Source of the DNA: Acinetobacter tandoii DSM 14970 = CIP 107469
GTDB lineage: Bacteria; Pseudomonadota; Gammaproteobacteria; Pseudomonadales; Moraxellaceae
Length of the DNA stretch: 64,000 nt
Direction: 5' to 3'
Assembly (NCBI RefSeq): GCF_000400735.1
Contig: NZ_KE007368.1
Location: 296,916-360,915, forward strand
A program made the position numbers and the translations under genes. Shown here piece by piece: positions 19,194-27,225 of the stretch (the stretch's first letter is position 1; every line of letters begins with the position of its first letter). The notes below the pieces were generated by a model, which worked only from the letters and a program-made list of their open reading frames with translations, was not told the DNA's origin and did not search any database.

Positions 19194-20053
19194 TGCAAGA
19201 TTTACTTGATTATTTTATTCAAAACCCAACTGCACTTTATATAGCAGTTGGGATTTTTAGTTTATGCATTGGTAGTTTTTTAAACGTTGTCATCTATCGT
19301 ACTCCCAAAATGATGGAACAAGAGTGGCGTCAAGACTGTCAATTACTCCTTCACCCTGAACAAGCCATTTTGGATGAGAAAAAACTCAGTCTCAGCCAGC
19401 CAGCTTCAACCTGTCCGCAATGTAAGAAACCTATTCGTTGGTATCAGAATATCCCTGTCATTAGCTGGTTAGTATTACGTGGTAAATGCGGAACCTGTAG
19501 TAACCCGATCAGTATCCGCTACCCTTTGGTTGAATTGCTGACTGCCATCTGCGCTTTGACAGTCGTCGTAGTCTATGGTCCAACCCTTCAGATGCTATTT
19601 GGTTTAATTCTCACTTATACTCTGATTGCACTGACTTTTATCGATTTCGATACACAGCTTCTACCTGATCGTTATACCTTGCCATTGGCAGCATTAGGAC
19701 TGGGAATTAACAGCTATTCTATTTATACCTCACCAAGCGTTGCCATCTGGGGCTATATCATTGGTTTTCTTTGTCTTTGGATTGTGTATTACCTGTTTAA
19801 AATTATTACAGGTAAAGAAGGCATGGGCTATGGTGACTTTAAATTACTGGCTGCTTTAGGAGCTTGGATGGGTCCTTTAATGCTGCCATTGATCATATTG
19901 CTGTCTTCATTGGCTGGAGCAATCATTGGAATCATTCTTCTCAAAATCCGTAAAGAGAATCAACCTTTTGCTTTTGGCCCTTATATTGCCATTGCGGGTT
20001 GGGTTGCCTTTTTATGGGGTGAACAGATTATGAAAGTTTATCTAGGACAATGA
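19193..20053 (+). CDS. pilD: Prepilin peptidase / N-methyltransferase PilD (286 aa)
   Basis: This inner-membrane aspartyl protease cleaves type IV prepilin and type II secretion pseudopilin leaders and N-methylates the new end. The N-terminal GSFLNVVIYR motif is present. The zinc-type cysteine pairs CPQC and CGTC flank RWYQNIPVISWL. The catalytic aspartates are in FIDFDTQLLPD and GMGYGDFKLLAALG. Hydrophobic helices fill the rest. It overlaps coaE by 4 bases, and pilD-coaE adjacency is common in gammaproteobacteria. Confidence 0.96.
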   Translation: MQDLLDYFIQNPTALYIAVGIFSLCIGSFLNVVIYRTPKMMEQEWRQDCQLLLHPEQAILDEKKLSLSQPASTCPQCKKPIRWYQNIPVISWLVLRGKCGTCSNPISIRYPLVELLTAICALTVVVVYGPTLQMLFGLILTYTLIALTFIDFDTQLLPDRYTLPLAALGLGINSYSIYTSPSVAIWGYIIGFLCLWIVYYLFKIITGKEGMGYGDFKLLAALGAWMGPLMLPLIILLSSLAGAIIGIILLKIRKENQPFAFGPYIAIAGWVAFLWGEQIMKVYLGQ

Positions 20054-20673
20054 GCATGCAAGCTCCATTCATTCTCGGTCTTACAGGTGGAATTGGTAGC
20101 GGGAAATCTGCTGCCAGCCATTGGTTTGAAACACAAGGCATTCAAGTGGTCGATGCTGATATTGTCGCGCGTGAAGTGGTCGAACCCGATCAGCCTGCCT
20201 TACATGCCATTCAAGCCGCTTTTGGTGACTGGGTACTCGATAAAACAGGTGCACTCAATCGTAAAGCCTTACGTGAACATATCTTTCAACATGCCAATGC
20301 ACGTAAAGTTTTAGAAGGCATCACCCACCCAGCTATTCGACAATCAATTATTCAGCAACTGCAAGATGCCACAAGTCCTTATGTGATTCTTGTCTCTCCG
20401 TTACTGCTAGAGACAAATCAGCATGAATTGACTGATCGTGTCTTGTTGATTGATGCATCAGAAGACTTACAGATTGAACGCGCCAGCCAAAGAGATCGCC
20501 AAAGTATTCAGCAGATCCGACAGATTATTCAAGCACAAATGCCTCGAAAGCAAAAACAACAGTTAGCGCATGATATTGTGCTCAATGATGGTCATCTCAG
20601 CCATCTTTATGCACATCTTGAACCTTTACATCAAAAATATTTAAGTATAGCAGAGCAAAAGAAGTCGCTTTAA
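20050..20673 (+). CDS. coaE: Dephospho-CoA kinase (207 aa)
   Basis: CoaE catalyses the last step of coenzyme A synthesis, ATP-dependent phosphorylation of the 3'-hydroxyl of dephospho-CoA. The P-loop GLTGGIGSGKS is at the N-terminus, followed by VVDADIVAREVVEP and the lid region with RDRQS. Length and layout are normal. The ATG overlaps the pilD stop (ATGA); a second ATG two codons later is possible. Its stop codon lies in the loop of the terminator hairpin shared with the convergent transporter gene. Confidence 0.95.
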   Translation: MSMQAPFILGLTGGIGSGKSAASHWFETQGIQVVDADIVAREVVEPDQPALHAIQAAFGDWVLDKTGALNRKALREHIFQHANARKVLEGITHPAIRQSIIQQLQDATSPYVILVSPLLLETNQHELTDRVLLIDASEDLQIERASQRDRQSIQQIRQIIQAQMPRKQKQQLAHDIVLNDGHLSHLYAHLEPLHQKYLSIAEQKKSL

Positions 20674-20686
20674 GATGACTTCTTTT
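20657..20686. terminator. Shared bidirectional terminator of coaE and the DMT transporter gene
   Basis: Two perfect 10-base arms (AAAAGAAGTC and GACTTCTTTT) flank a 10-base loop that contains the overlapping stop codons of both convergent genes (TTAA at 20670-20673). A-run and T-run ends let it act in both directions. Confidence 0.85.
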
Positions 20687-21587
20687 GTTGATCGAGTTGC
20701 GCTTGTAAGGTGTCTTTACGCAACCAGCGCCACGGCTGCAAAGCTCCAAATCCCATACCCAACAAACCACAGATAATTGCCAAACTTAAGGGTTCATGTA
20801 ACAAAGGAACTGCCAAAATCGCCGCAATAAATGGTGCTAAAGTCACGATACTGCCTGCTTTGAACGCACCTAAGCGTTTAATTGCCTCCACATAAGTCAG
20901 CGTTGCAACAATCACCACAAAAATGCCATGAAATAATGTTTGCAATACCAAATGCATAGGCTCAGGCTGATCCAGATGTTTCGGTAAAAATAATAAATAA
21001 ATCGGTAAATAGATGATAGCAGACCAAATCGCGACACTCGCCATGGAATGCCAAGCGGAAAGTTTCCATTGCCGCAATAGAACCGTAAAAATCCCCCACC
21101 ACATCGCACTCAACAGAAACAATAAGTCACCAAAACCAAAAGCAACCCCAGTTTCCTGATACATCAGATAAGACATTGAGCCAATTGCGGTCAGCATAAT
21201 AGCTAAACTCAACCATGTATGGCGATCAAAAGGATGTTTAAACAGTACATAGGCTGCAATCGCCGTGCATAGTGGTAAACAGCCATTCAAGAAAATCGCG
21301 GCATGTGCCGCTGGGACATAATGAAATGCGCTATATGACGTTAAGCAATATGCCACACCACCAATGAGCGCTAAAATAACAGGTTGCTTATGCCACAAAA
21401 ATGCCGTGTCTTTTTTATAAATTAAAATCGGCATTAAAATGCAAAACGCCAGTGCAAAACGTAGTGTGGTGATATCCCACGCACTGATATGCCATTGTGC
21501 ACTTAGGCGCGAGGTTAAAGTAAACCCGCCCCAAATGCACATAGTAATAGCAACAAACAAATAGCCTTGGGAGCGGTTTGACATCAT
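20670..21587 (-). CDS. DMT-superfamily (EamA) transporter (305 aa)
   Basis: This is an inner-membrane permease of the drug/metabolite transporter superfamily. About ten hydrophobic segments are arranged as two EamA repeats (about 10-140 and 150-285). It has the N-terminal family pattern GYLFVAITMCIWGGFTLTSRL and an internal PLLHEPLSLAIICGLLGMGFGA like other EamA exporters. The start at 21587 (a second ATG follows directly) is preferred, because the longer frame enters rlmB. The substrate cannot be told from sequence; amino-acid or metabolite export is typical. It converges on coaE with a shared terminator. Confidence 0.88.
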   Translation of the reverse strand: MMSNRSQGYLFVAITMCIWGGFTLTSRLSAQWHISAWDITTLRFALAFCILMPILIYKKDTAFLWHKQPVILALIGGVAYCLTSYSAFHYVPAAHAAIFLNGCLPLCTAIAAYVLFKHPFDRHTWLSLAIMLTAIGSMSYLMYQETGVAFGFGDLLFLLSAMWWGIFTVLLRQWKLSAWHSMASVAIWSAIIYLPIYLLFLPKHLDQPEPMHLVLQTLFHGIFVVIVATLTYVEAIKRLGAFKAGSIVTLAPFIAAILAVPLLHEPLSLAIICGLLGMGFGALQPWRWLRKDTLQAQLDQQKKSS

Positions 21588-21621
21588 CTTTATAACAATA
21601 TGTGAAGCAATAAAAAATAAA

Positions 21622-22374
21622 TTAAATGCTTTGACGTTGGCGACAAGCTTCATACAGTGCCATACCTGTAGCGACACTCACATTTAAACTTTGCAAGTTA
21701 CCCGCCATCGGAATATACACGGTTTGATCACATTGCGACTGGGTAATTGGGCGTAGACCTGTATCTTCAGCACCCATCACCACACATACCGCGGTTCCAG
21801 TAAAATCGAACTGTTGTAATGGAAGTGCTTTCTCATCAAGCATAGTCCCCACCACACGCACATTAAACTCATCTTTAATTTGCGCTAAAGTTCGTGCCAA
21901 ATTGGTCACTTGGATAAATTTAACCTTCTCTGCACCACCCGCAGCCACTTTACGCGCTGTCGGGGTCAGACTTGCAGAACGATCACGTGGCACAATCACG
22001 GCTTCCACCCCCATTGCTGCTGCAGTACGGATACATGCACCCAGATTATGTGGATCCGTCACTTGGTCTAAACCAAGCAATAAACAATTTGGCGATTGTT
22101 TAAGTAAGGCTTCGAGATCTTTTTCATTTAAAGTTGGATGCGGACGTACGGCAGCCACAACTCCCTGATGGAAAGGCAGACCTGCCAATTTTTCCAGACT
22201 GTCTCGGCTGGCTTTCTGTACGCTAATACCAAAAGGTTCAGCCAATTGCAGAATCTTCTGTAGGCGCTGATCGTCACGACCTTTTAAGGTGAACAAAGTT
22301 AGAACACGTTCAGGCTCCAATTCTAAGAGCGACTCTACTGAATGAACCCCATAATAATATTCAGGTTTTGCCAT
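21622..22374 (-). CDS. rlmB: 23S rRNA (guanosine-2'-O-)-methyltransferase RlmB (250 aa)
   Basis: RlmB is a SpoU-family methyltransferase that modifies G2251 of 23S rRNA in E. coli. It has an N-terminal substrate-binding domain (EYYYGVHSVESLLELEPERV) and then the trefoil-knot SPOUT domain with LLLGLDQVTDPHNLGACIRTAAAMG (motif 1), CVVMGAEDTGLRP (motif 2) and IPMAGNLQSLNVSVATGMALYE (motif 3). The ATG at 22374 gives the usual MAKPEYYYG opening. It is downstream of ppnP on the same strand but is separated from it by a terminator. Confidence 0.95.
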   Translation of the reverse strand: MAKPEYYYGVHSVESLLELEPERVLTLFTLKGRDDQRLQKILQLAEPFGISVQKASRDSLEKLAGLPFHQGVVAAVRPHPTLNEKDLEALLKQSPNCLLLGLDQVTDPHNLGACIRTAAAMGVEAVIVPRDRSASLTPTARKVAAGGAEKVKFIQVTNLARTLAQIKDEFNVRVVGTMLDEKALPLQQFDFTGTAVCVVMGAEDTGLRPITQSQCDQTVYIPMAGNLQSLNVSVATGMALYEACRQRQSI

Positions 22375-22412
22375 GAACAACCTCAAGTAAGCAGAAAGAC
22401 AGGGAGAAAATA

Positions 22413-22451
22413 CAAAAAGAAAATCCTGCAAAGTTGCCTTTACAGGATTTT
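22413..22451 (-). terminator. Terminator after ppnP
   Basis: Perfect 9-base arms (AAAATCCTG and CAGGATTTT, loop of 14) are followed on the minus strand by TTTTCTTTTT. It lies between ppnP and rlmB, both on the minus strand, so ppnP is probably a single-gene transcript. Confidence 0.75.
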
Positions 22452-22510
22452 GACTTAAGCCATAGTTTAACTGATTTTGGTTAAAATAGCTTTGCTTATC
22501 CGTCCTAGAC

Positions 22511-22834
22511 TTAGCCTTCTAAATGGCAAACATAATCCAAGACTTCATCTGTTTCGATTTTAAAACGGCTATTGCCTGGCACATAAAAAGATTGTCCTGC
22601 ACGGAACAATTCACTTTCTTCGCTATCCGCAATTTTTACACGGCACTCACCAGAAATAATTTCCATACGCTCAGGCACATGTGTTTCAAACGTTAAGGCT
22701 TGTTCAGTTGGAAGAATAACGCCTAGGGTTTTTTTTGTTCCATCTTCAAATTGAACGGTATGGCTAATGCATAACCCACCAAAGTAAACGTTCGATTTTT
22801 TGATAACTGATACATGATCAAACTGAGCTGACAT
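22511..22834 (-). CDS. ppnP: Pyrimidine/purine nucleoside phosphorylase PpnP (107 aa)
   Basis: PpnP is a small cupin-fold enzyme (formerly DUF1255/YaiE) that phosphorolyses several nucleosides to base and ribose 1-phosphate. Family stretches are [30 protein letters not shown], the [11 protein letters not shown] cupin strand and [15 protein letters not shown]. The ATG at 22834 is taken because it matches the family length; the upstream codons do not look conserved. It is transcribed alone and terminates at the hairpin at 22413. Confidence 0.92.
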   Translation of the reverse strand: MSAQFDHVSVIKKSNVYFGGLCISHTVQFEDGTKKTLGVILPTEQALTFETHVPERMEIISGECRVKIADSEESELFRAGQSFYVPGNSRFKIETDEVLDYVCHLEG

Positions 22835-23162
22835 GCGTATTCTCCAGATGATGCGCATAAATATCTTAATGATTGATGTAGTTTAAATAGGCAATAGCAA
22901 CTAATCAATCGGTGTTTATCTGTAAACAGCATTTTTCCTAGAAAACCTAGCGTCACACTTTTACAGCCCCATTTTAACTGAAAAAGTGTATCTGATTGAT
23001 GTCTTAGACTCAAATTGCTTTAGTCTTAAATCTTTACTATGCAATTGAAAAATTTACGCTAATATAGCATCCAATACAGTTTCAGCATTGTCTGTAACTT
23101 GTGATAATTAAAAAACTTGACTATCTTACAGAAACCAAACTTTTCGCAGCTTGGACGCGTTT

Positions 23163-24824
23163 ATGCTGACACATTTAACTCTCATCAATTTTGCCTTAGC
23201 TGATCACTTAGCCATTGATATTGATCAAGGTTTTAATGTTCTTACAGGTGAAACTGGCGCAGGAAAATCTTTATTACTGGATGCGCTCTCGGCGAGCTTA
23301 GGCGAGCGTACAGACACCAATTACGTCCGCTATGGTGCAGATAAAGCAGATATTACCGCCGTATTTAGCTATGAACCGCATAGCCCTGAAGCCTCTTGGT
23401 TACAGCAACATGAGTTAGATGATGATACAGGCGAAATTCATTTAAGACGTGTCATTTTTGCAACGGGTCGTAGCAAAGCTTGGATTAATGGCCGCCCAAG
23501 TAGCTTGTCCGAACTTAAAGAATTAGGACGACTTTTAGTTCAACTCTACAGTCAGCATAGTCAGCAACAACTTTTAGAGCCACCTTATCCGAAGCACTGG
23601 CTTGATCGTTACAGTAATTTTGCGCAACCTGCACAACAGGTCAAAGAAGCCTATTCAAATTGGCAGCAAACCATCCGTCAGCATCAGGCTGCACTCGATG
23701 CACAAGCTAGCCGCAAGCAACGTATTGAAACGCTTGAGTTACAGCTTGAAGAATTAGAAGAAGTAGTGCAACTGCAATATAAAGAGATTGAACAGGAGTT
23801 CGATCGTCTCAGTCATCATGAACACATCATGCAAGATTGTAGTTATGCCTTAAATACTTTAGATGAAGCTGAGCAAAACATTAATCAGGAATTGTCTGTG
23901 CTCATTCGTCGCTTAGAGTCCCATGCGGGACGCAGCGAACAATTGGCAGAAATACATAACTCAATTCTGAATGCGCAAAGCGAATTGGAAGATGCAACGG
24001 CAAATTTACGTCAGTTTATTGACCGTCAGAGCTATGACCCTGAACGCATGGAAGAATTAAATGCTCAACTTGAAGTTTTTCATCGTTTTGCCCGTAAATA
24101 TCGCACCCAACCAGAAGCTTTAAATCAGGAATACCAAGGCTGGCAAGTAGAGTTAGCACAGTTGCATGCCCTAGAAGATCCTGAAACTTTAGCCGAACAA
24201 GTCGAACTGGCGCATCAGGACTTTTTAAATAAAGCACAACACTTAGATGAAATACGACGTGCAGCCGCAACGCCATTGGCCAAACAATTGACCGAACAGG
24301 TGAAGCAACTGGCGCTGCCAGAAGCCCATTTTGAGTTTAAGTTTGAACCGCTGGAACAAGCTTCTGCCGATGGTTTGAGCTTTATCCAGCTTTTATTTAC
24401 GGCCAATAAAGGCATTCCGGCACAACCTCTGGCGCGTGTGGCTTCGGGTGGTGAGTTGTCTCGTATTGCCCTCGTGATGCAAGTGATGAATGCCGAAAAA
24501 ACCGAAGCCGAGGTCTTGGTCTTTGACGAAATTGACGTAGGCATCAGTGGTGGTACTGCCGAAATTGTGGGTCGTCTACTGGCTGATTTAGCACAACATG
24601 TACAAATTCTCTGCATTACCCATCAGGCGCAAGTGGCAGCTCAGTCAGATCAGCATTTACTGGTGAAAAAACAGCAAACCGACCCTGCAAGCAGTACCAT
24701 TATTTCACTTGAAGAACAGCAGCGAATTTTGGAATTGGCACGTATGACAGGTGGTGTAGAAATTAGTGAAACTACGCTACAGCACGCAAAACAACTCAGA
24801 CAATTAAAATTTCAACCCGTATAA
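23163..24824 (+). CDS. recN: DNA repair protein RecN (553 aa)
   Basis: RecN is an SMC-like ATPase that acts in double-strand break repair. Walker A is GETGAGKS near residue 32. The central half (about 150-370) is coiled-coil-like and rich in Glu, Gln and Leu (for example LELQLEELEEVVQLQYKEIEQEF). The C-terminal head has the signature ASGGELSRIALVMQV, Walker B VLVFDEIDVGISG and the ITHQAQVAAQSDQHLLVKK switch region. The ATG at 23163 is used; an in-frame TTG lies 12 bases upstream. The gene stands alone with a 300-base upstream region. I did not recognise a convincing SOS box. Confidence 0.96.
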   Translation: MLTHLTLINFALADHLAIDIDQGFNVLTGETGAGKSLLLDALSASLGERTDTNYVRYGADKADITAVFSYEPHSPEASWLQQHELDDDTGEIHLRRVIFATGRSKAWINGRPSSLSELKELGRLLVQLYSQHSQQQLLEPPYPKHWLDRYSNFAQPAQQVKEAYSNWQQTIRQHQAALDAQASRKQRIETLELQLEELEEVVQLQYKEIEQEFDRLSHHEHIMQDCSYALNTLDEAEQNINQELSVLIRRLESHAGRSEQLAEIHNSILNAQSELEDATANLRQFIDRQSYDPERMEELNAQLEVFHRFARKYRTQPEALNQEYQGWQVELAQLHALEDPETLAEQVELAHQDFLNKAQHLDEIRRAAATPLAKQLTEQVKQLALPEAHFEFKFEPLEQASADGLSFIQLLFTANKGIPAQPLARVASGGELSRIALVMQVMNAEKTEAEVLVFDEIDVGISGGTAEIVGRLLADLAQHVQILCITHQAQVAAQSDQHLLVKKQQTDPASSTIISLEEQQRILELARMTGGVEISETTLQHAKQLRQLKFQPV

Positions 24825-24936
24825 ATTTAATGTCAAAGCTGTAAAAAAAGATTGGTGAATAGCACAAAGTCTTGTAAGTTGAAAGCATATGGATTGTTGT
24901 CTTCACATAAATGACTTTTTAAGGAGAAATGCTTAG

Positions 24937-25491
24937 GTGACCAAACAATATCTCACGCATCGTTGCCTGATTGCCCCGCCAGAAATGAAAGATGAGTTTT
25001 TTGCTCATACCGTCATTTATTTGGCTCGACATGATGACGAAGGTGCGCAAGGCATTATTATCAATCGACCTTCTGGCATTTCTGTAAAAGAATTACTTAA
25101 TGATCTAGAAATTGATGCAGATAATGTACATCCGCATGATGTTTTACAAGGGGGGCCGTTACGCCCAGAAGCAGGCTTTGTGTTGCATACAGGACAGCCG
25201 ACTTGGCATTCATCGATTGCCGTCGGGGAAAATATCTGCATTACTACATCTAAAGATATTTTAGATGCGATTGCCCATAACGAAGGTGTAGGACGTTATC
25301 AAATTGCTCTAGGTTATGCCAGCTGGGCTAAACATCAACTGGAAGATGAAATTACTCGTGGCGATTGGCTGATTTGCGATGCCGATATGGACCTAATCTT
25401 CAACTTACCTTATGGCGATCGTTGGGACGCAGCATACAAAAAAATGGGCGTCGACCGTAATTGGTTATCTTCAGAGATTGGTCATGCCTGA
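24937..25491 (+). CDS. algH: YqgE/AlgH family protein (184 aa)
   Basis: This conserved protein of the DUF179 family is often found next to ruvX; its biochemical role is unclear, although Pseudomonas AlgH has been linked to alginate regulation. The start is GTG at 24937, with AAGGAG about 10 bases upstream. The only nearby ATG (24928) is out of frame and stops after three codons. Family stretches are [51 protein letters not shown] and the final [14 protein letters not shown]. It overlaps ruvX by 8 bases. Confidence 0.93.
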   Translation: MTKQYLTHRCLIAPPEMKDEFFAHTVIYLARHDDEGAQGIIINRPSGISVKELLNDLEIDADNVHPHDVLQGGPLRPEAGFVLHTGQPTWHSSIAVGENICITTSKDILDAIAHNEGVGRYQIALGYASWAKHQLEDEITRGDWLICDADMDLIFNLPYGDRWDAAYKKMGVDRNWLSSEIGHA

Positions 25492-25927
25492 TTTATCCCC
25501 GTCGCAGTTAATCATGGCATTTGACTTTGGCACACAAAAGATGGGCATGGCAGTAGGACAATCTATCATTTCCAGTGCCAACCCATTGCCTTTGTTCCCC
25601 ATGAAAGATGGCATTCCCAACTGGGACAATTTACTTAAAGTGGTCAAACAGCATCAACCGAACTTATTTTTAGTCGGTTTACCCTTGAATATGGATGATA
25701 GCGAATCGGAGCTTTCAACCCGTGCACGCAAATTTGCTCGTCGTTTGCGCCATCAAACTAATATCGAAACCTTGATGGTCGATGAGCGCCTAACCACCCG
25801 CGAAGCACGCGATGAACTCGATCATTATCAAGCACAAGGTCGTGGAAAAAAACTTTCTGCCGATAGTCTTGCCGCCGCATTACTGATTGAAAGTTGGTAT
25901 CGTCACCCCGAAGGTGTACAGCCTTAA
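25484..25927 (+). CDS. ruvX: Holliday-junction-resolvase-like YqgF/RuvX, 16S rRNA processing (147 aa)
   Basis: This RNase H-fold nuclease is implicated in 16S rRNA 5' maturation and earlier annotated as a Holliday junction resolvase. Key parts are [16 protein letters not shown] with the first catalytic Asp, [26 protein letters not shown] and the final [13 protein letters not shown]. The ATG at 25484 lies inside the last codons of algH, so translation is probably coupled. A terminator hairpin follows 10 bases after the stop. Confidence 0.94.
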   Translation: MPDLSPSQLIMAFDFGTQKMGMAVGQSIISSANPLPLFPMKDGIPNWDNLLKVVKQHQPNLFLVGLPLNMDDSESELSTRARKFARRLRHQTNIETLMVDERLTTREARDELDHYQAQGRGKKLSADSLAAALLIESWYRHPEGVQP

Positions 25928-25936
25928 AGCTTGATC

Positions 25937-25970
25937 TGGAAAAGGAACTTTATAATCCTTTTCCATATTT
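25937..25970. terminator. Terminator between ruvX and the efflux operon
   Basis: Perfect 10-base arms TGGAAAAGGA and TCCTTTTCCA (loop of 9) are followed by TATTTATT. The two neighbouring genes converge here. The T-rich side favours the plus-strand ruvX transcript. Confidence 0.7.
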
Positions 25971-25971
25971 A

Positions 25972-26976
25972 TTACTGCTTGGTCTGGATATGAATAGTGG
26001 CTGTTCGTCCCGCAACAAATGCCAATTGGTTTTTCGGCATTTCATCTAACACAATTTTCACAGGTACGCGCTGGGCCAAACGCACCCAAGTAAAGGTTGG
26101 ATTCACATTTGCCAACAAAGTAGAGCTACTCGAACGTTCACGATCTTCAATTCCCGAAGCAATCCCCTGCACATGACCTTTAATTTTCTGATCATCACCC
26201 ATCAACTGCACCGTTGCAGGATCTCCAATTTGAATATGGTTCAATTTGGTTTCTTCAAAATAGCCCACCACATACAATTGCTGACGATTGACTAAGGCAG
26301 CAACGGCATCGCCAGTTTTAACATAATTACCCACCTGTAAACTAAAGTTAGATAAACTTCCATCCGCGGGAGCAACTACCTCGGAACGGGTCAAATTGAG
26401 TTGTGCTAAATGTAAATTGCTGTTTGCAACTTCAATTAACGCTTTTTGTTGCACAATATTGGCTTTGGCCTGTTCAATAGCTGCCAACATTTGTTCATGC
26501 TCGGCATGTGATTGATCACGTGCTGCAAACATTTGATCCTGTTCTTGTTTAGAAATTGCCCCCTCCATTAAATTGCCATAACGACTGGCATTTTTATCTG
26601 CCAAATTGGCATTGGCTTGAGACTTAATCACGTTGGCTTTCGCTTGGGCTAATGCAGCTTCTGCTTCTGCCAAACCTGCATGGGCTTTTGCTAAATCTGA
26701 TTTTGCCTGCTCTACATCCAGTGCCTGACGTGCGACATCGATTTTAAACAGTACCTGTCCTTTTTTAACAGTTTGGTTATCTTGAACCAAAACCTGAATG
26801 ACTAAACCAGAAACATCCGAAGATACTTGCATGACATCCCCTCGAACACGACCATCACGTGTCCAAGGCGCTGAATTATAATAATTCCATAAATGTACCA
26901 CTACGTAGATTGCGGCCAATAACATCACAGTAGTGATAATAGGACGTATGACTTTACGTATATCTAAGGTATTCAT
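25972..26976 (-). CDS. HlyD-family membrane fusion protein, AaeA-like (334 aa)
   Basis: This periplasmic adaptor is anchored by an N-terminal membrane helix (residues 15-30, ITTVMLLAAIYVVVHLW). Next comes NSAPWTRDGRVRGDVMQVSSDVSGLVIQVLVQDNQTVKKGQVLFKID, typical of AaeA/EmrA adaptors. An alanine-rich coiled coil spans about 80-200. The beta-barrel part has VVAPADGSLSNFSLQVGNYVKTGDAVAALV. With the two upstream genes it makes a tripartite-like aaeX-aaeA-aaeB system for export of aromatic acids or related compounds. It is the last gene of the three on the minus strand. Confidence 0.87.
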   Translation of the reverse strand: MNTLDIRKVIRPIITTVMLLAAIYVVVHLWNYYNSAPWTRDGRVRGDVMQVSSDVSGLVIQVLVQDNQTVKKGQVLFKIDVARQALDVEQAKSDLAKAHAGLAEAEAALAQAKANVIKSQANANLADKNASRYGNLMEGAISKQEQDQMFAARDQSHAEHEQMLAAIEQAKANIVQQKALIEVANSNLHLAQLNLTRSEVVAPADGSLSNFSLQVGNYVKTGDAVAALVNRQQLYVVGYFEETKLNHIQIGDPATVQLMGDDQKIKGHVQGIASGIEDRERSSSSTLLANVNPTFTWVRLAQRVPVKIVLDEMPKNQLAFVAGRTATIHIQTKQ

Positions 26977-27014
26977 TTCTGTTTCCTCTTCTCTAATTCA
27001 TTCATCTGTATGGC

Positions 27015-27224
27015 CTAAATACCCCAAAACAGTAAAAACACTTCATGTACGCCCATTAATAAAATGATATAGAGGCAGATATTGAAGATACCCGGTAATG
27101 CAACCCAACCTTTATCCGCCCATGGATTGGTCAAGATTGAAACCATTTTAAAGACTAAAAATGCAACAATTGCTTGAATCAAGAAAACAGGAATATAAAT
27201 TCCATACGCATTTAACTCGCCCAT
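27015..27224 (-). CDS. DUF1656 small membrane protein, AaeX-like (69 aa)
   Basis: This short protein with two hydrophobic helices opens with MGELNAYGIYIPVFLIQAIVAF, a pattern typical of DUF1656/AaeX proteins that accompany FUSC-type efflux pumps. The ATG at 27224 comes 1 base after the stop of the pump gene, and an upstream in-frame codon overlapping that gene is less likely. It sits between the FUSC permease and the HlyD adaptor, the usual order. Its exact role is not known. Confidence 0.85.
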   Translation of the reverse strand: MGELNAYGIYIPVFLIQAIVAFLVFKMVSILTNPWADKGWVALPGIFNICLYIILLMGVHEVFLLFWGI

Positions 27225-27225
27225 T

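Noticed and set aside
22860..23150. SOS (LexA-type) box upstream of recN
   Set aside because: No CTG-N10-CAG-like palindrome was recognised, and Acinetobacter lacks a classic LexA, so this was not called.
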